Positions 14,091-21,689 of a stretch of DNA of 23,953 bases are shown here, one piece after another. The stretch comes from an uncultured Collinsella sp. (GTDB lineage Bacteria; Actinomycetota; Coriobacteriia; Coriobacteriales; Coriobacteriaceae): contig CAKUGX010000018.1 of NCBI GenBank assembly GCA_934654765.1, positions 1 to 23,953 of the forward strand, written 5' to 3'. Made by a program: the position numbers and the translations under genes. The first letter of the stretch is position 1. Each line of letters opens with the position of its first letter. The notes under the pieces were generated by a model. It was not told the origin of the DNA and did not search any database. It saw nothing but the letters and a program-made list of their open reading frames with translations.

Positions 14091-15197
14091 ATGCTGCGTA
14101 TAGCGACCATCGGCACATCCATGATTACCGACGACTTTATCCAGGTCGTCAACGCCAACGACCAAGCCGCGTTTGTGGGCACGCTCTCGCGCGATGCCGA
14201 GCGCGGCGCCGCCTTTACCGCCGAACACGGCGGCGAGCGTAACTTCACCGCACTTGACGAGCTTGCGTCCGCCGACGACGTCGACGCCGTCTACATCGGC
14301 AGCCCCAATGCGCTCCACTACGAGCAGGCCCTTGCCTGCATCGCCGGTGGCAAGCACGTCATCGTCGAGAAACCCTTCTGCGCCACCGAAGCGCAGGCGC
14401 TGGAAGTCTTCCGCGCTGCCGAGGCAGCAGGTGTCGTGGCCCTCGAGGCCATGCGTCCCCTCCACGATCCCGCCTTCCACGCCATCGAGGACGCCCTGGG
14501 CGAGATCGCCCCCATCCGCCGCGCCTCATTGCGCTTTGGCAAGTATTCCTCGCGCTACAACGAGATTCTCGCGGGACGCGCCACCAATATCTTCGACTGC
14601 AATATGGCATCGGGTTCCCTCATGGACATTGGCGTCTATACCGTCGAGCCCATGGTCGAGATCTTTGGCATGCCCTCCGGCCTTACGAGCATGACCACTC
14701 TGCTCGATCCCACCACGCGACAGCTCACGCACGGCCCCATCGATGGCTGCGGTTCCATCCTCGCCAGCTACGGCGGTGGCCGTATCTCCGTCGAGCTCGC
14801 GCACTCCAAAATTACGAATGACCTGCTGCCCTCGCAGATCGAAGGCGAGCGTGGCACTATCCAGATCGACCATCTGTCCACGCCCCGCAACGTCCGCATC
14901 GACTATCGCGGCGATGTCGTACGCGGCTCGGCGACCGAGGCACCGCGCGAACAGGGCGACAACGGCCGCGTGCTCGACCTGCCCAAATCGAGCAACACTA
15001 TGGAATACGAACTCACAGACTTTATCACCGCTATCGGCGGCATCGATAACGTTAAGGAAGAGATTTGGGAGACCCCGGCGGGACGCCACGAGCTTGGCCA
15101 CTACCGCGATGTCACGCTCGTCTCACTGCGCATCATGGATGCCGTGCGCCAGCAGGCCGGCATTACCTTCCCGTCCGACGCAGGCAAGCAGGCCTAG
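14091..15197 (+). CDS. Gfo/Idh/MocA family oxidoreductase
   Basis: A 368-residue NAD(P)-dependent dehydrogenase-like protein. The N-terminal Rossmann segment is LRIATIGTSMITDDFIQ, somewhat degenerate compared with GxGxxG. AVYIGSPNALHYEQAL follows, then the catalytic-Lys motif VIVEKPFCATEAQ. The C-terminal half has LMDIGVYTVEPMVEIFG and a sheet-rich end. It differs clearly from the other family member in this window (5085-6104), so they are not recent duplicates. The ATG follows GAGGGGG. The acylphosphatase gene begins two bases after its stop, indicating co-transcription and coupling. A sugar, polyol or dipyrrole-like substrate is possible; none can be assigned from sequence alone. Confidence 0.9.
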   Translation: MLRIATIGTSMITDDFIQVVNANDQAAFVGTLSRDAERGAAFTAEHGGERNFTALDELASADDVDAVYIGSPNALHYEQALACIAGGKHVIVEKPFCATEAQALEVFRAAEAAGVVALEAMRPLHDPAFHAIEDALGEIAPIRRASLRFGKYSSRYNEILAGRATNIFDCNMASGSLMDIGVYTVEPMVEIFGMPSGLTSMTTLLDPTTRQLTHGPIDGCGSILASYGGGRISVELAHSKITNDLLPSQIEGERGTIQIDHLSTPRNVRIDYRGDVVRGSATEAPREQGDNGRVLDLPKSSNTMEYELTDFITAIGGIDNVKEEIWETPAGRHELGHYRDVTLVSLRIMDAVRQQAGITFPSDAGKQA

Positions 15198-15199
15198 CG

Positions 15200-15610
15200 A
15201 TGGGCTTCTTCGATACGTTCTTCTCCAGCGTCACCGGCGGCAGTCGAGAGCCTCAAAAACCATCAAACATTGAGCTCGAGTTGCGCCGCAGGCTTACTGT
15301 GCTCGCAAGCGACGAGGCCACTCAAGACACTCCCCTGCGCTATTTCCTGCGCTGGGCGGGGCAAGTCCAGGGCGTTGGTTTTCGCTTTACCAACACCAAC
15401 CTCGCGCAGGCACGCGCACTCACCGGCTGGGTGCGCAACATGGAAGACGGCTCGGTCGAGATGGAGATACAGGGAGCTCCGGCAAACATCCTATCTCATC
15501 TCGAGGCGCTTCATGCCTCCTACGAGCGCATGGGAACGCGTTTTCGCCTCGTAGAAGCCCAGGCCCAAGCCCCACTTGCCAATGAAGACAGTTTCATTCC
15601 TCGTTATTAG
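15200..15610 (+). CDS. Acylphosphatase with N-terminal extension
   Basis: A 136-residue protein whose C-terminal 90 or so residues form the acylphosphatase fold, a small enzyme that hydrolyses carboxyl-phosphate bonds. The phosphate loop GQVQGVGFR carries the catalytic Arg, and GWVRNMEDGSVEMEIQG holds the catalytic Asn. Normal family length is about 90, so the first 45 residues (starting MGFFDTFFSSVTGG, then ELELRRRLTVLASD) are extra; I recognise no domain in them. The ATG is two bases past the previous stop, with no strong ribosome site, which points to translational coupling to the oxidoreductase gene. An inner start is conceivable but no better ribosome site is visible. Confidence 0.85.
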   Translation: MGFFDTFFSSVTGGSREPQKPSNIELELRRRLTVLASDEATQDTPLRYFLRWAGQVQGVGFRFTNTNLAQARALTGWVRNMEDGSVEMEIQGAPANILSHLEALHASYERMGTRFRLVEAQAQAPLANEDSFIPRY

Positions 15611-15619
15611 TATTGTGTG

Positions 15620-15637
15620 CTAAATACGGTATCATTT
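15620..15637 (+). promoter_or_regulatory. AT-rich inverted repeat before the Fur-family gene
   Basis: TAAAT (15620-15624) and ATTTA (15633-15637) flank ATAC-G-GTAT, all in a locally AT-rich stretch 35-52 bases before the ATG. TATCAT at 15629-15634 may be a -10. Fur/PerR proteins often bind such AT-rich dyads at their own promoters, but this is not a clear Fur or PerR box. Confidence 0.35.
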
Positions 15638-15671
15638 ACCTACGACCGTTGATAGAAAAGAGGCGAGGCGC

Positions 15672-16052
15672 ATGGCGGTACAAAGAAGGAATACCAAGCA
15701 GCGAAAGCTGGTTCTTGACGCCGTGCGCCAAAGCTATAACCATCCCACCGCCGACGAAATCTACAACGTCGTGCGCGCGCAGGATGACAAAATCAGCCGA
15801 GGTACGGTCTACCGCAATCTCAATCTCTTGGCCGACGCCGGCGAGATCCTCTCCATCAAGACGCCGGGCGGCAGCCGCTTCGATCGCACGATCGAGCCGC
15901 ATGCGCATATCATCTGCACCTCGTGCAGCCGCGTCATCGATGTACCGCTCCCCTTCGATGCCCAGCTCGACGCCAAGGCGTCCGAGCAAATCGGCTGGCA
16001 CGTCACGTCGCACTACACCATCTTCGAGGGTCTCTGCCCCGACTGCCGGTAG
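15672..16052 (+). CDS. Fur-family metal-dependent regulator (PerR-like)
   Basis: A 126-residue Fur-superfamily repressor. The winged helix has the family pattern TKQRKLVLDAVRQSYNHPT, then ADEIYNVV and ISRGTVYRNLNLLADAGEI. The dimerisation and metal region carries SRFDRTIEPHAHIICTSC, with the HxH of the regulatory metal site, and one CxxC (CTSC) plus a final CPDC that form the structural zinc site. The SRFD segment is typical of PerR-type peroxide sensors, where a His and Asp bind Fe or Mn, but Fur, Zur and PerR cannot be separated safely by eye. GAGGCGAGG precedes the ATG. Target genes are not obvious here; an AT-rich dyad upstream suggests autoregulation. Confidence 0.9.
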   Translation: MAVQRRNTKQRKLVLDAVRQSYNHPTADEIYNVVRAQDDKISRGTVYRNLNLLADAGEILSIKTPGGSRFDRTIEPHAHIICTSCSRVIDVPLPFDAQLDAKASEQIGWHVTSHYTIFEGLCPDCR

Positions 16053-16067
16053 ATGTTTGGGGCATGC

Positions 16068-16865
16068 CTACTCAGCAAGTAGACGACGCAGCTCTTCTTC
16101 GACCGTGCACACGTAGCGGACACGGTCGTTGATACCGCGCATGGTGGGGTTGCAGCTCTCCATCAGATAGGGATGGCCCACGACGTTGAGCATGTCGCGA
16201 TCGTTCTCATTGTCGCCAAACGCCATCATCGCATCGGGCGAGATCCCCAGGGCACGACCGTAATCGGCAAGCGCGGACCCCTTGCCCGAATCAAAGCCGA
16301 TAAAGTCGGTCCATTCGGTTCCCGACGTCATCACATCGACCCGGTCGCTAAAGCGACGCACAAAATACTCCAGCGCCGCCGGCTGCTCTGCCTCGGGCGT
16401 CTGGAAGGCAATCTTAATGACATCCTCGTCAATGTCTTCGGGACGGTCGACTACCGCCACATCACAATGGACCTCATAACGCAGGTGGTCAACAAACGCA
16501 TCGTTGCCGCTCATGCTGTAGAGGTGCCCCTCACACGAAAGGGTCACGTCGGCATGGGGATACGCAACCACGGCGTTCGCGATATCCATAGCAAGGCTAC
16601 GCTCCATGGAACGCTTGACAACGGCACGCCCCTCGCTCATCACCAGGGCTCCGTTTTCGCATACATAGGCGAGCTCATCGGCCACCGGGGCAAACAGGTA
16701 GCGCAAGCTCGCATATTGACGGCCACTCGCCGGCATAAACACGATACCGCGACGATGTAGCTCATCGATAAGCTCAAAGGCCTCGGAACGCGGCTCGCGC
16801 TCCCCCGGATGCAGCAACGTGCCGTCCAAATCGCATGCAATCAGCTTGATTCCCTCAAGACCCAT
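16068..16865 (-). CDS. Cof-type HAD-superfamily phosphatase
   Basis: From the ATG at 16865 (TTTGGGGGA upstream) the protein is 265 residues, normal for Cof/IIB HAD hydrolases that dephosphorylate sugar phosphates, FMN or similar metabolites. Motif I is IACDLDGTLLH with nucleophile Asp near residue 11; motif II is MPASGRQY; motif III and IV are the Lys of DSGKGSAL and GDNENDRDML. The insert between them is the C2 cap domain. The gene converges with the Fur-family gene, 15 bp apart, with no obvious terminator between. The substrate is unknown. A longer in-frame start at 16940 lacks a good ribosome site. Confidence 0.92.
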   Translation of the reverse strand: MGLEGIKLIACDLDGTLLHPGEREPRSEAFELIDELHRRGIVFMPASGRQYASLRYLFAPVADELAYVCENGALVMSEGRAVVKRSMERSLAMDIANAVVAYPHADVTLSCEGHLYSMSGNDAFVDHLRYEVHCDVAVVDRPEDIDEDVIKIAFQTPEAEQPAALEYFVRRFSDRVDVMTSGTEWTDFIGFDSGKGSALADYGRALGISPDAMMAFGDNENDRDMLNVVGHPYLMESCNPTMRGINDRVRYVCTVEEELRRLLAE

Positions 16866-16948
16866 ATGCTTCCCCCAAAGCCTCCTATCAACAGCAAGAC
16901 GGACTTTGATTGGTCGCCCCTCAAAGCCCGTCTTACGCATACGCGCAC

Positions 16949-17527
16949 TTAGCCGCGCGTCTTTTTAACGATGGTAAAGTCGGGAGCCATGCTCACGACG
17001 ACCTCCGCCGCACTCGACGCAAAGCGCCGGTCCGCATCGAGTTCACGGGTAACCACCGAGAGCCGAACACCCTCGACACCCCGAAGCATGCGGCCCAAAA
17101 CAGGCTGCACCGGCGTATACATGCGCACGGTATGCTCGTCCGAGTCACCCCGGAAGAGCGGCGCATGCATGTTGCCGATCTCCCAACACGCATGCGCGAG
17201 TGCAATCGGATCCATGCGGTCGACTTCGACCAAATAAACCTCGGCGCTGCGCAGGCGCACGACAACCGCCACGGACACCACGCCCGAACGGTCAATGGCG
17301 AGCACGTCGCCATCGGCAAGACGACCGCCGTCGGCAGTATCCAGCCGAACATCAATCGTGCGCCCCAGCTCCGTCACGCCCACAAACGCGCATACATCAG
17401 CCTGGTCCCAATCGAGCAGCAGCTCGTCAACTTCAAAGACACCGCCCAGCTCCCGGCGAAGCAGGAGTTCATAGGACGGATCGTTGAGATTTCCCAAGCA
17501 TGTCGTCGAAACCAAGCGTTCGGGCAT
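16949..17527 (-). CDS. ureE: UreE-like nickel metallochaperone, no urease genes in view
   Basis: A 192-residue protein that I match by eye to the urease accessory protein UreE. The N-terminal part has TTCLGNLNDPSYE and DELLLDWDQADVC; the middle has ADGGRLADGDVLAID; the metal-binding domain has DPIALAHACWEIGNMHAPLF and YTPVQPVLGRMLRGV. These follow the K. aerogenes pattern of DDPFMLAKACYHLGNRHVPL and HDHVLDDMLR. The conserved interfacial His of the GNRH motif is kept (GNMH). The His-rich tail of some UreEs is absent. UreE delivers nickel to urease, yet no ureABC or other ure genes are in this window. Its ATG is three bases past the stop of a SlyD-type FKBP, another nickel-linked chaperone family, so the pair likely acts together. 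Confidence 0.75.
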   Translation of the reverse strand: MPERLVSTTCLGNLNDPSYELLLRRELGGVFEVDELLLDWDQADVCAFVGVTELGRTIDVRLDTADGGRLADGDVLAIDRSGVVSVAVVVRLRSAEVYLVEVDRMDPIALAHACWEIGNMHAPLFRGDSDEHTVRMYTPVQPVLGRMLRGVEGVRLSVVTRELDADRRFASSAAEVVVSMAPDFTIVKKTRG

Positions 17528-17530
17528 ACT

Positions 17531-17959
17531 CTAGCCCTCGACCTCGACGAGCTCGATATCAAAGTTGAGGTCCTTGCCGGCCAACTCGTGGTTGGCGTCG
17601 AGCGTCACGGCCTCGGGCGTTACGTCGATGACCACGGCGGGGACGGGCATACCGCTCGGCGTGGACAGGAAAAGCTTCATGCCCTTCTCGATCTGCTCGA
17701 TGTTGGGAACCTGTTCGGCCGGGAAGGTAATAACCATCTCGGGATTGTGCTCGCCGTAGGCATCGGCAGCAGGAATGTGCACGGTCTTCTTCTCGCCCAC
17801 CTGCATGTCGACAACAGCGGCGTCGAAGCCCTTGATCATCTGGCCGGCGCCACAGGTGAACTCCAGCGGCTCGCCGCGATCGTAGGAGCTATCGAACTGC
17901 GTGCCGTCGTCGAGCGTGCCACGATAATGGGTCTTGACCTTCTTGCCCTGGTTGGACAT
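17531..17959 (-). CDS. SlyD-type FKBP peptidyl-prolyl isomerase
   Basis: From the ATG at 17959 (GGAGG 5 bases upstream) the product is 142 residues. The split FKBP domain (YRGTLDDGTQFDSSYDRGEPLEF, shortened here to GTLDDGTQFDSSYDRG, then GAGQMIKGFDAAVVDMQVGE) is interrupted by the insert-in-flap chaperone domain (AYGEHNPEMV through LDANHELAGKDLNFDIELVEV). It is close to SlyD but stops before any His/Cys-rich metal-binding tail. These proteins catalyse Pro isomerisation and act as chaperones; E. coli SlyD also supplies nickel to hydrogenase. The downstream UreE-like gene begins three bases later and is surely co-transcribed. Confidence 0.93.
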   Translation of the reverse strand: MSNQGKKVKTHYRGTLDDGTQFDSSYDRGEPLEFTCGAGQMIKGFDAAVVDMQVGEKKTVHIPAADAYGEHNPEMVITFPAEQVPNIEQIEKGMKLFLSTPSGMPVPAVVIDVTPEAVTLDANHELAGKDLNFDIELVEVEG

Positions 17960-17978
17960 GGAAACCTCCGTATATAAG

Positions 17979-18025
17979 GGCGGCGCACAACGCAAGCCGC
18001 CGTGAACATATGGCGCTAACTATAC
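17979..18025 (-). promoter_or_regulatory. Candidate promoter and leader hairpin of the FKBP-ureE pair
   Basis: On the minus strand TATAGT (18025-18020) preceded by GGG may be a -10 element. A 6-bp GC stem (GGCGGC with GCCGCC, 17979-18001) with an 11-base loop follows in the leader, about 20 bases before the FKBP start. The -35 is poor (TGTCTT at 18 bases). On the plus strand TACAAT (18034-18039) may serve the divergent dipeptidase. Confidence 0.35.
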
Positions 18026-18080
18026 CCTAGTCATACAATTCAAAGACAGTTTGCAAAGAAACGCTGCAACCGGAGGAACT

Positions 18081-19094
18081 ATGGCATATCCCGTATTTGA
18101 CCTACACTGTGACACCGCCGACCGCATCGGCTGGGCCACGCTCGATCTCGACCTGCGCTTTACCGCCGGCACCGACGGTTATTTCCCCGGCGACGAAACG
18201 CATCCGCAAGATTTCGACCTCATCGAGGGCAACGCCTGCGCCATCTCGCTCGCAAAGATCGGCAACAAGCCGTGGGCACAGTGCTTTGCCACGTTTGTCC
18301 CCGACGAGATTCCCACCGCCCACGCCGCGCGCTTCCAGGCGCAGATCATGGCGCACATGAGCGGCCAGGCAATGCTCAACCACGACCGCATGGTCAATGT
18401 ACGCAGCGCCGCAGACATTCGCCCCGCGCTCAAAGACGGCAAGGTCGCTTGCATCCACACCATCGAAAACGCCACGTTCTTTGCCGAGGACCCCGCGCTG
18501 ATCGAGGTACTCAAGAGCCTGGGCGTGCTCATGTCATCACTCAGCTGGAATGCGCAGGGGCCGCTCGCGAGCGGCCACGACACCCACGCCGGCCTCACCG
18601 CCGCCGGCATCGAGGCCCTTACGCAGATGGAGCACGCCGGCATGGTGCTCGACGTCTCCCACCTCAACGATGAGTGCTTTGACGAGGTTGTCGCCCACGC
18701 CACGCGCCCCTTCGTCGCCAGCCACTCCAACTCCCGCGCGGTTTGCGGCGTCAAGCGCAACCTCACCGACGACCAGTTCCGCACCATTCGCGACATGGGC
18801 GGTATCGTCGGCCTCAACTACTGCAGCGAGTTCCTTTCCAACGACGCAACCGACGAGACCGCCGCAGACGTCACCTTCGACCAGCTAGCGGCACATATCG
18901 AGCACTGGCTCGACCTGGGCGGCGAGGACGTCATCGCACTCGGTGGCGACTGGGACGGTGCCACGGTGCCCGCTTTCCTCTCCGATGCCAGCAAGATGCC
19001 CGAATTCCAGAACATGCTCTCCAAGCACTTTGGCAAGACCGTGATGCAAAAGCTCTGCAGCGATAATGCCCTTGCCTTCTTCGAGCGCTATTAA
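18081..19094 (+). CDS. Membrane-dipeptidase-type metallopeptidase (family M19)
   Basis: A 337-residue binuclear zinc dipeptidase of the renal-dipeptidase family; the ATG follows GGAGGAACT. Likely metal ligands are in FDLHCDTADRI (HxD), the bridging Glu in HTIENATFF, His in DVSHLNDECF and His in ASHSNSRAVC; GGDWDG near the end holds the last Asp typical of the family. No signal peptide is seen, so it is probably cytoplasmic despite the family name. It hydrolyses dipeptides, including those with a D-residue at the C-terminus. A GC-rich hairpin follows the stop and the YgjP-type gene comes next on the same strand. Confidence 0.93.
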   Translation: MAYPVFDLHCDTADRIGWATLDLDLRFTAGTDGYFPGDETHPQDFDLIEGNACAISLAKIGNKPWAQCFATFVPDEIPTAHAARFQAQIMAHMSGQAMLNHDRMVNVRSAADIRPALKDGKVACIHTIENATFFAEDPALIEVLKSLGVLMSSLSWNAQGPLASGHDTHAGLTAAGIEALTQMEHAGMVLDVSHLNDECFDEVVAHATRPFVASHSNSRAVCGVKRNLTDDQFRTIRDMGGIVGLNYCSEFLSNDATDETAADVTFDQLAAHIEHWLDLGGEDVIALGGDWDGATVPAFLSDASKMPEFQNMLSKHFGKTVMQKLCSDNALAFFERY

Positions 19095-19109
19095 TTTCGC
19101 ATCCCTTGA

Positions 19110-19147
19110 GCGGGTCGGCATGCCGAGCAATCGACATGCCGACCCGC
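19110..19147 (+). promoter_or_regulatory. Perfect 13-bp intercistronic hairpin without U-tract
   Basis: GCGGGTCGGCATG (19110-19122) pairs perfectly with CATGCCGACCCGC (19135-19147) around a 12-base loop. No T-run follows on either strand, so it is not a classic terminator. It lies between the M19 peptidase stop and the ribosome site of the next gene, about 11 bases before AAGGA. It may stabilise the upstream mRNA end or mark a processing site. Confidence 0.65.
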
Positions 19148-19169
19148 CCCCCAATCTGAAGGATAACTT

Positions 19170-19946
19170 TTGACGCAGCAATTCACGATTTCCGTACCCC
19201 GACCGGATGGGATGCCCATCCCCGTCGTCGTTACCAAAAAGTGCGTCAAGAACTTCAACCTACGCGTCACTTCGAGCGGTGAGGTCCACGCCAGCGCACC
19301 GCTCGGAGCCACCCGCGAGCGTATCGAAGCGTTTGTGAAGCGCAACAGCGCCTGGATTATCAGTCGACTTGCCCAGCGCGAGCAGCGTCAGGCGACGGCA
19401 CGAGAGCCGCTCAGCCCCTCGTCCATCATTGCACTTTGGGGCAAGCCCATCACGGTACAGGATGCACTCGATCACAACTTTGCATCACCCGCACCGCGAC
19501 CCAAACAGGCCACCTTCGCAAGTTTTATGGGTACCGATGAATCGGACGAAGGCCCACAGGCCAAGCGGCACGCAATCCTCGACGGCCTAACGTCCGATGA
19601 GCTCCAAGCCCGTATCGACCAGCTCTATGCAACCGAGGTCACCACGGCGCTGTACGATATGGTGCACGCGTACGAAATCGCAATGGGCGTCACCGTGGCC
19701 CGCGTCTCCGTGCGCAGCATGAAAACGCGCTGGGGATCATGCACGCCCAAGACCGGCGCCATTCGCATCGCACGCGAACTTGCCGCCTATCCCATCGAAT
19801 GCCTCGACATGGTTGTCGCCCACGAGCTCGTCCACTTGCTCGAGCCAAGCCACAATCAGCGATTCCACGCCCTGCTCGACACGTACTGTCCCAACAATAA
19901 AGCTCTGTCGCAGCGGCTCAAGCAGCCACCCCTCAACAAGCTCTAG
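19170..19946 (+). CDS. YgjP/SprT-like zinc metallopeptidase (M48-related, DUF45)
   Basis: A 258-residue protein with a TTG start at 19170, seven bases after AAGGA. The N-terminal half (IPVVVTKKCVKNFNLRVTSSG) is the substrate-like beta region found in YgjP-type proteins. The C-terminal catalytic part has SMKTRWGSCTPKTGAIRI, then VVAHELVHLLEPSHNQRFH, where HExxH and the later His form the zinc site. Biological substrates of this family are largely unknown. About 30 residues near position 115-145 (ASFMGTDESDEGPQAK) look like an insert. It converges with folB, with only six bases between the stops. Confidence 0.9.
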   Translation: MTQQFTISVPRPDGMPIPVVVTKKCVKNFNLRVTSSGEVHASAPLGATRERIEAFVKRNSAWIISRLAQREQRQATAREPLSPSSIIALWGKPITVQDALDHNFASPAPRPKQATFASFMGTDESDEGPQAKRHAILDGLTSDELQARIDQLYATEVTTALYDMVHAYEIAMGVTVARVSVRSMKTRWGSCTPKTGAIRIARELAAYPIECLDMVVAHELVHLLEPSHNQRFHALLDTYCPNNKALSQRLKQPPLNKL

Positions 19947-19952
19947 CGTCGA

Positions 19953-20438
19953 CTAGCGCACGCGCTCGATCTCGACGCCGCAGCTTGCCAGAGGCAGGCC
20001 AACAGGAGCCCACGGCTTATCGAGCTTTATGCGCACACCAAGCAGCGAGGGATAACGGCGCAGCAGCATCTGGGCTGTCCCCTCGGCTGCCGCCTCGATG
20101 AGCTTAAACGTATGCTCGCGCAGATAGCCATCGACATCGTGGCACACCGAGCCGTAGTCAATCGAGGCATCCAGGTTATCGTGCTCCCCCGCCGCGCGCA
20201 GGTCGGCATAGAGCACCAGAGAAACGATGAACTTCTGACCCAGCGCATTCTCCTCGGGATACACGCCATGGTTGGCAAAAACCTCAAGGCCGTCAATGAC
20301 AATGCGATCGGCATGGCGCAGATCGTCATAGCTCACGTGGGGCACCGCCGTTGCGGTGGATATTTCGCCCCTTCCACGGCGGGCGAGCTCGGCGCCTTCA
20401 GTCTTGGTTGCATTCTCGGGCAGTTTCTTGTTACTCAT
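19953..20438 (-). CDS. folB: Dihydroneopterin aldolase
   Basis: A 161-residue FolB; the normal enzyme is about 120. FolB cleaves 7,8-dihydroneopterin to 6-hydroxymethyl-dihydropterin in folate synthesis. The core begins near residue 44 with DRIVIDGLEVFANHGVYPEE, followed by GQKFIVSLVLYADLR, DYGSVCHDV, KLIEAAAEGTAQMLL and the late KLDKPWAPVG. The conserved Glu of the HGVYPEE segment and the Lys near KPWA are in place. The first 40 residues, polar and low in hydrophobics, are an extension of unknown role. AAGGAG lies about ten bases before the ATG. It is third in the minus-strand cluster folE, HD gene, folB. Confidence 0.92.
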   Translation of the reverse strand: MSNKKLPENATKTEGAELARRGRGEISTATAVPHVSYDDLRHADRIVIDGLEVFANHGVYPEENALGQKFIVSLVLYADLRAAGEHDNLDASIDYGSVCHDVDGYLREHTFKLIEAAAEGTAQMLLRRYPSLLGVRIKLDKPWAPVGLPLASCGVEIERVR

Positions 20439-20481
20439 CGCGATCGTCTCCTTCGTTTAGAACCCCGACCGCGCAAACTAA

Positions 20482-21063
20482 CTACACGCGAATCGACAGG
20501 TTCTTTTTATCATCGCTCCAGTTGCAAGCATTGCGCGCGGGGCATGCAAAGCAGGCGCGCGACGCTTTGTCGGCTGCATAGAGCAGACGCTCGAGCGGTT
20601 GGCTGTTCACGCGCAGCTTTCGATGGCCCAGAATGGCCGTCTTAATGGCCGCGGCATCGGCCGGCTCAAACGCCACGTCATCGGGCATACCGCCGAGAAT
20701 CGCATCAGCGACGCGTTCGCTTGCAACATCATGGGATATACCCGATTCATACTGTTCATCTTTGCCGATATCGTGAAGAAGTGCCGTGGCGTAGATGACC
20801 TCGCGGTCAAATTCGAGCTGTTCCTCGAGATTCTTGATCCACATAATGCGAGCGACATCGAGCAGATGGTCAATACCGTGGCGGCAGAAGATGCGCCCCG
20901 ATTCCAACTGTGCAATGTTGCCCAGGTGCCGCCGGAACAGCCCGTTGGCACAAATGTAATCAATGCGAGGCATGGCGCCAAAGGGGGTCAGGCCCGAAGC
21001 CATAAAGCCGCGACGCGACGTCCCCTCATCGGTCTTCGATGTAAAGTCGTTGACGACTCTCAT
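20482..21063 (-). CDS. HD-domain phosphohydrolase in a folate cluster
   Basis: Up to 193 residues, with an HD metal-binding set: RHGIDHLLDVARI (first His), LLHDIGKDEQY (His-Asp) and a C-terminal Asp in AADKAS. The end is Cys-rich: RACFACPARNACNW (CxxC plus a later Cys). Related HD proteins beside folE are, from memory, common in Firmicutes. It begins two bases after the folE stop and is followed by folB. Between these two steps dihydroneopterin triphosphate must lose its phosphates, and no other gene here does it. This HD protein is therefore a reasonable candidate, though unproven. The first 30 residues are outside the conserved core and the ATG at 20973 could be the true start. Confidence 0.85.
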   Translation of the reverse strand: MRVVNDFTSKTDEGTSRRGFMASGLTPFGAMPRIDYICANGLFRRHLGNIAQLESGRIFCRHGIDHLLDVARIMWIKNLEEQLEFDREVIYATALLHDIGKDEQYESGISHDVASERVADAILGGMPDDVAFEPADAAAIKTAILGHRKLRVNSQPLERLLYAADKASRACFACPARNACNWSDDKKNLSIRV

Positions 21064-21065
21064 GG

Positions 21066-21623
21066 TTAGCGGCCCAGCATCCTAAAGAAACGCTCCTCGA
21101 GCGCGGGATCGGTCTCAAAGACACCGCGGCGAGCGAGCGTCACGGTCTTGGTGCCGGGCTTTTGCACGCCACGCATCGTCATGCACATATGCTCAGCTTC
21201 CATGAGCACAATCGCTCCCTGGGGAGCGAGATAATCCATGAGGGCATCGGCAACCTGTGCGCACAGTTGCTCCTGCAGCTGAAGACGGCGGGCATAAACC
21301 TCAACCGTGCGGGCGAACTTGGAAAGCCCAGCCACCCGACCGTTAGGGATATAACCAATGGCGGCCTTGCCATAAAACGGCAGCAGATGATGTTCGCACA
21401 GCGAGTAGAACGTGATGTCGCGCTCGATAACCAAATCGTTCGAAGCGACGGCAAAGGTTTTGGACAGGTGTTCCTCGGCACTCTGGTCCATGCCGCCGGC
21501 GATCTCACCATACATACGGGCAACGCGCGCCGGGGTCTCCAGCAGGCCCTCACGAGTTGGGTCCTCGCCTATGCCCTCAAGCAACAGCTTAATGGCGGCC
21601 TCGACTTTTTCCTGATCGACCAT
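21066..21623 (-). CDS. folE: GTP cyclohydrolase I
   Basis: A 185-residue, full-length type I GTP cyclohydrolase that opens the folate pathway by making dihydroneopterin triphosphate from GTP. It has [20 protein letters not shown], then the zinc and active-site motif [18 protein letters not shown] (Cys, His, His), [20 protein letters not shown] and [15 protein letters not shown] with the second zinc Cys. GTGAGG precedes the ATG. The HD gene follows after a two-base gap. A possible promoter exists upstream (TTGTGG, then TACCAT at 19 bases on the minus strand), but it is weak. The enzyme acts as a decamer in the cytoplasm. Confidence 0.97.
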   Translation of the reverse strand: MVDQEKVEAAIKLLLEGIGEDPTREGLLETPARVARMYGEIAGGMDQSAEEHLSKTFAVASNDLVIERDITFYSLCEHHLLPFYGKAAIGYIPNGRVAGLSKFARTVEVYARRLQLQEQLCAQVADALMDYLAPQGAIVLMEAEHMCMTMRGVQKPGTKTVTLARRGVFETDPALEERFFRMLGR

Positions 21624-21689
21624 CTGGGCCTCACTTTTCCGATTTCACGTTCGCGCTATGGTACCACGCCCTCCGGCATCGACCACAAG

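Noticed and set aside
19110..19147. Intrinsic terminator after the M19 peptidase gene
   Set aside because: The stem is perfect but no T-run follows on either strand, so I list it as a regulatory or stabilising hairpin only.
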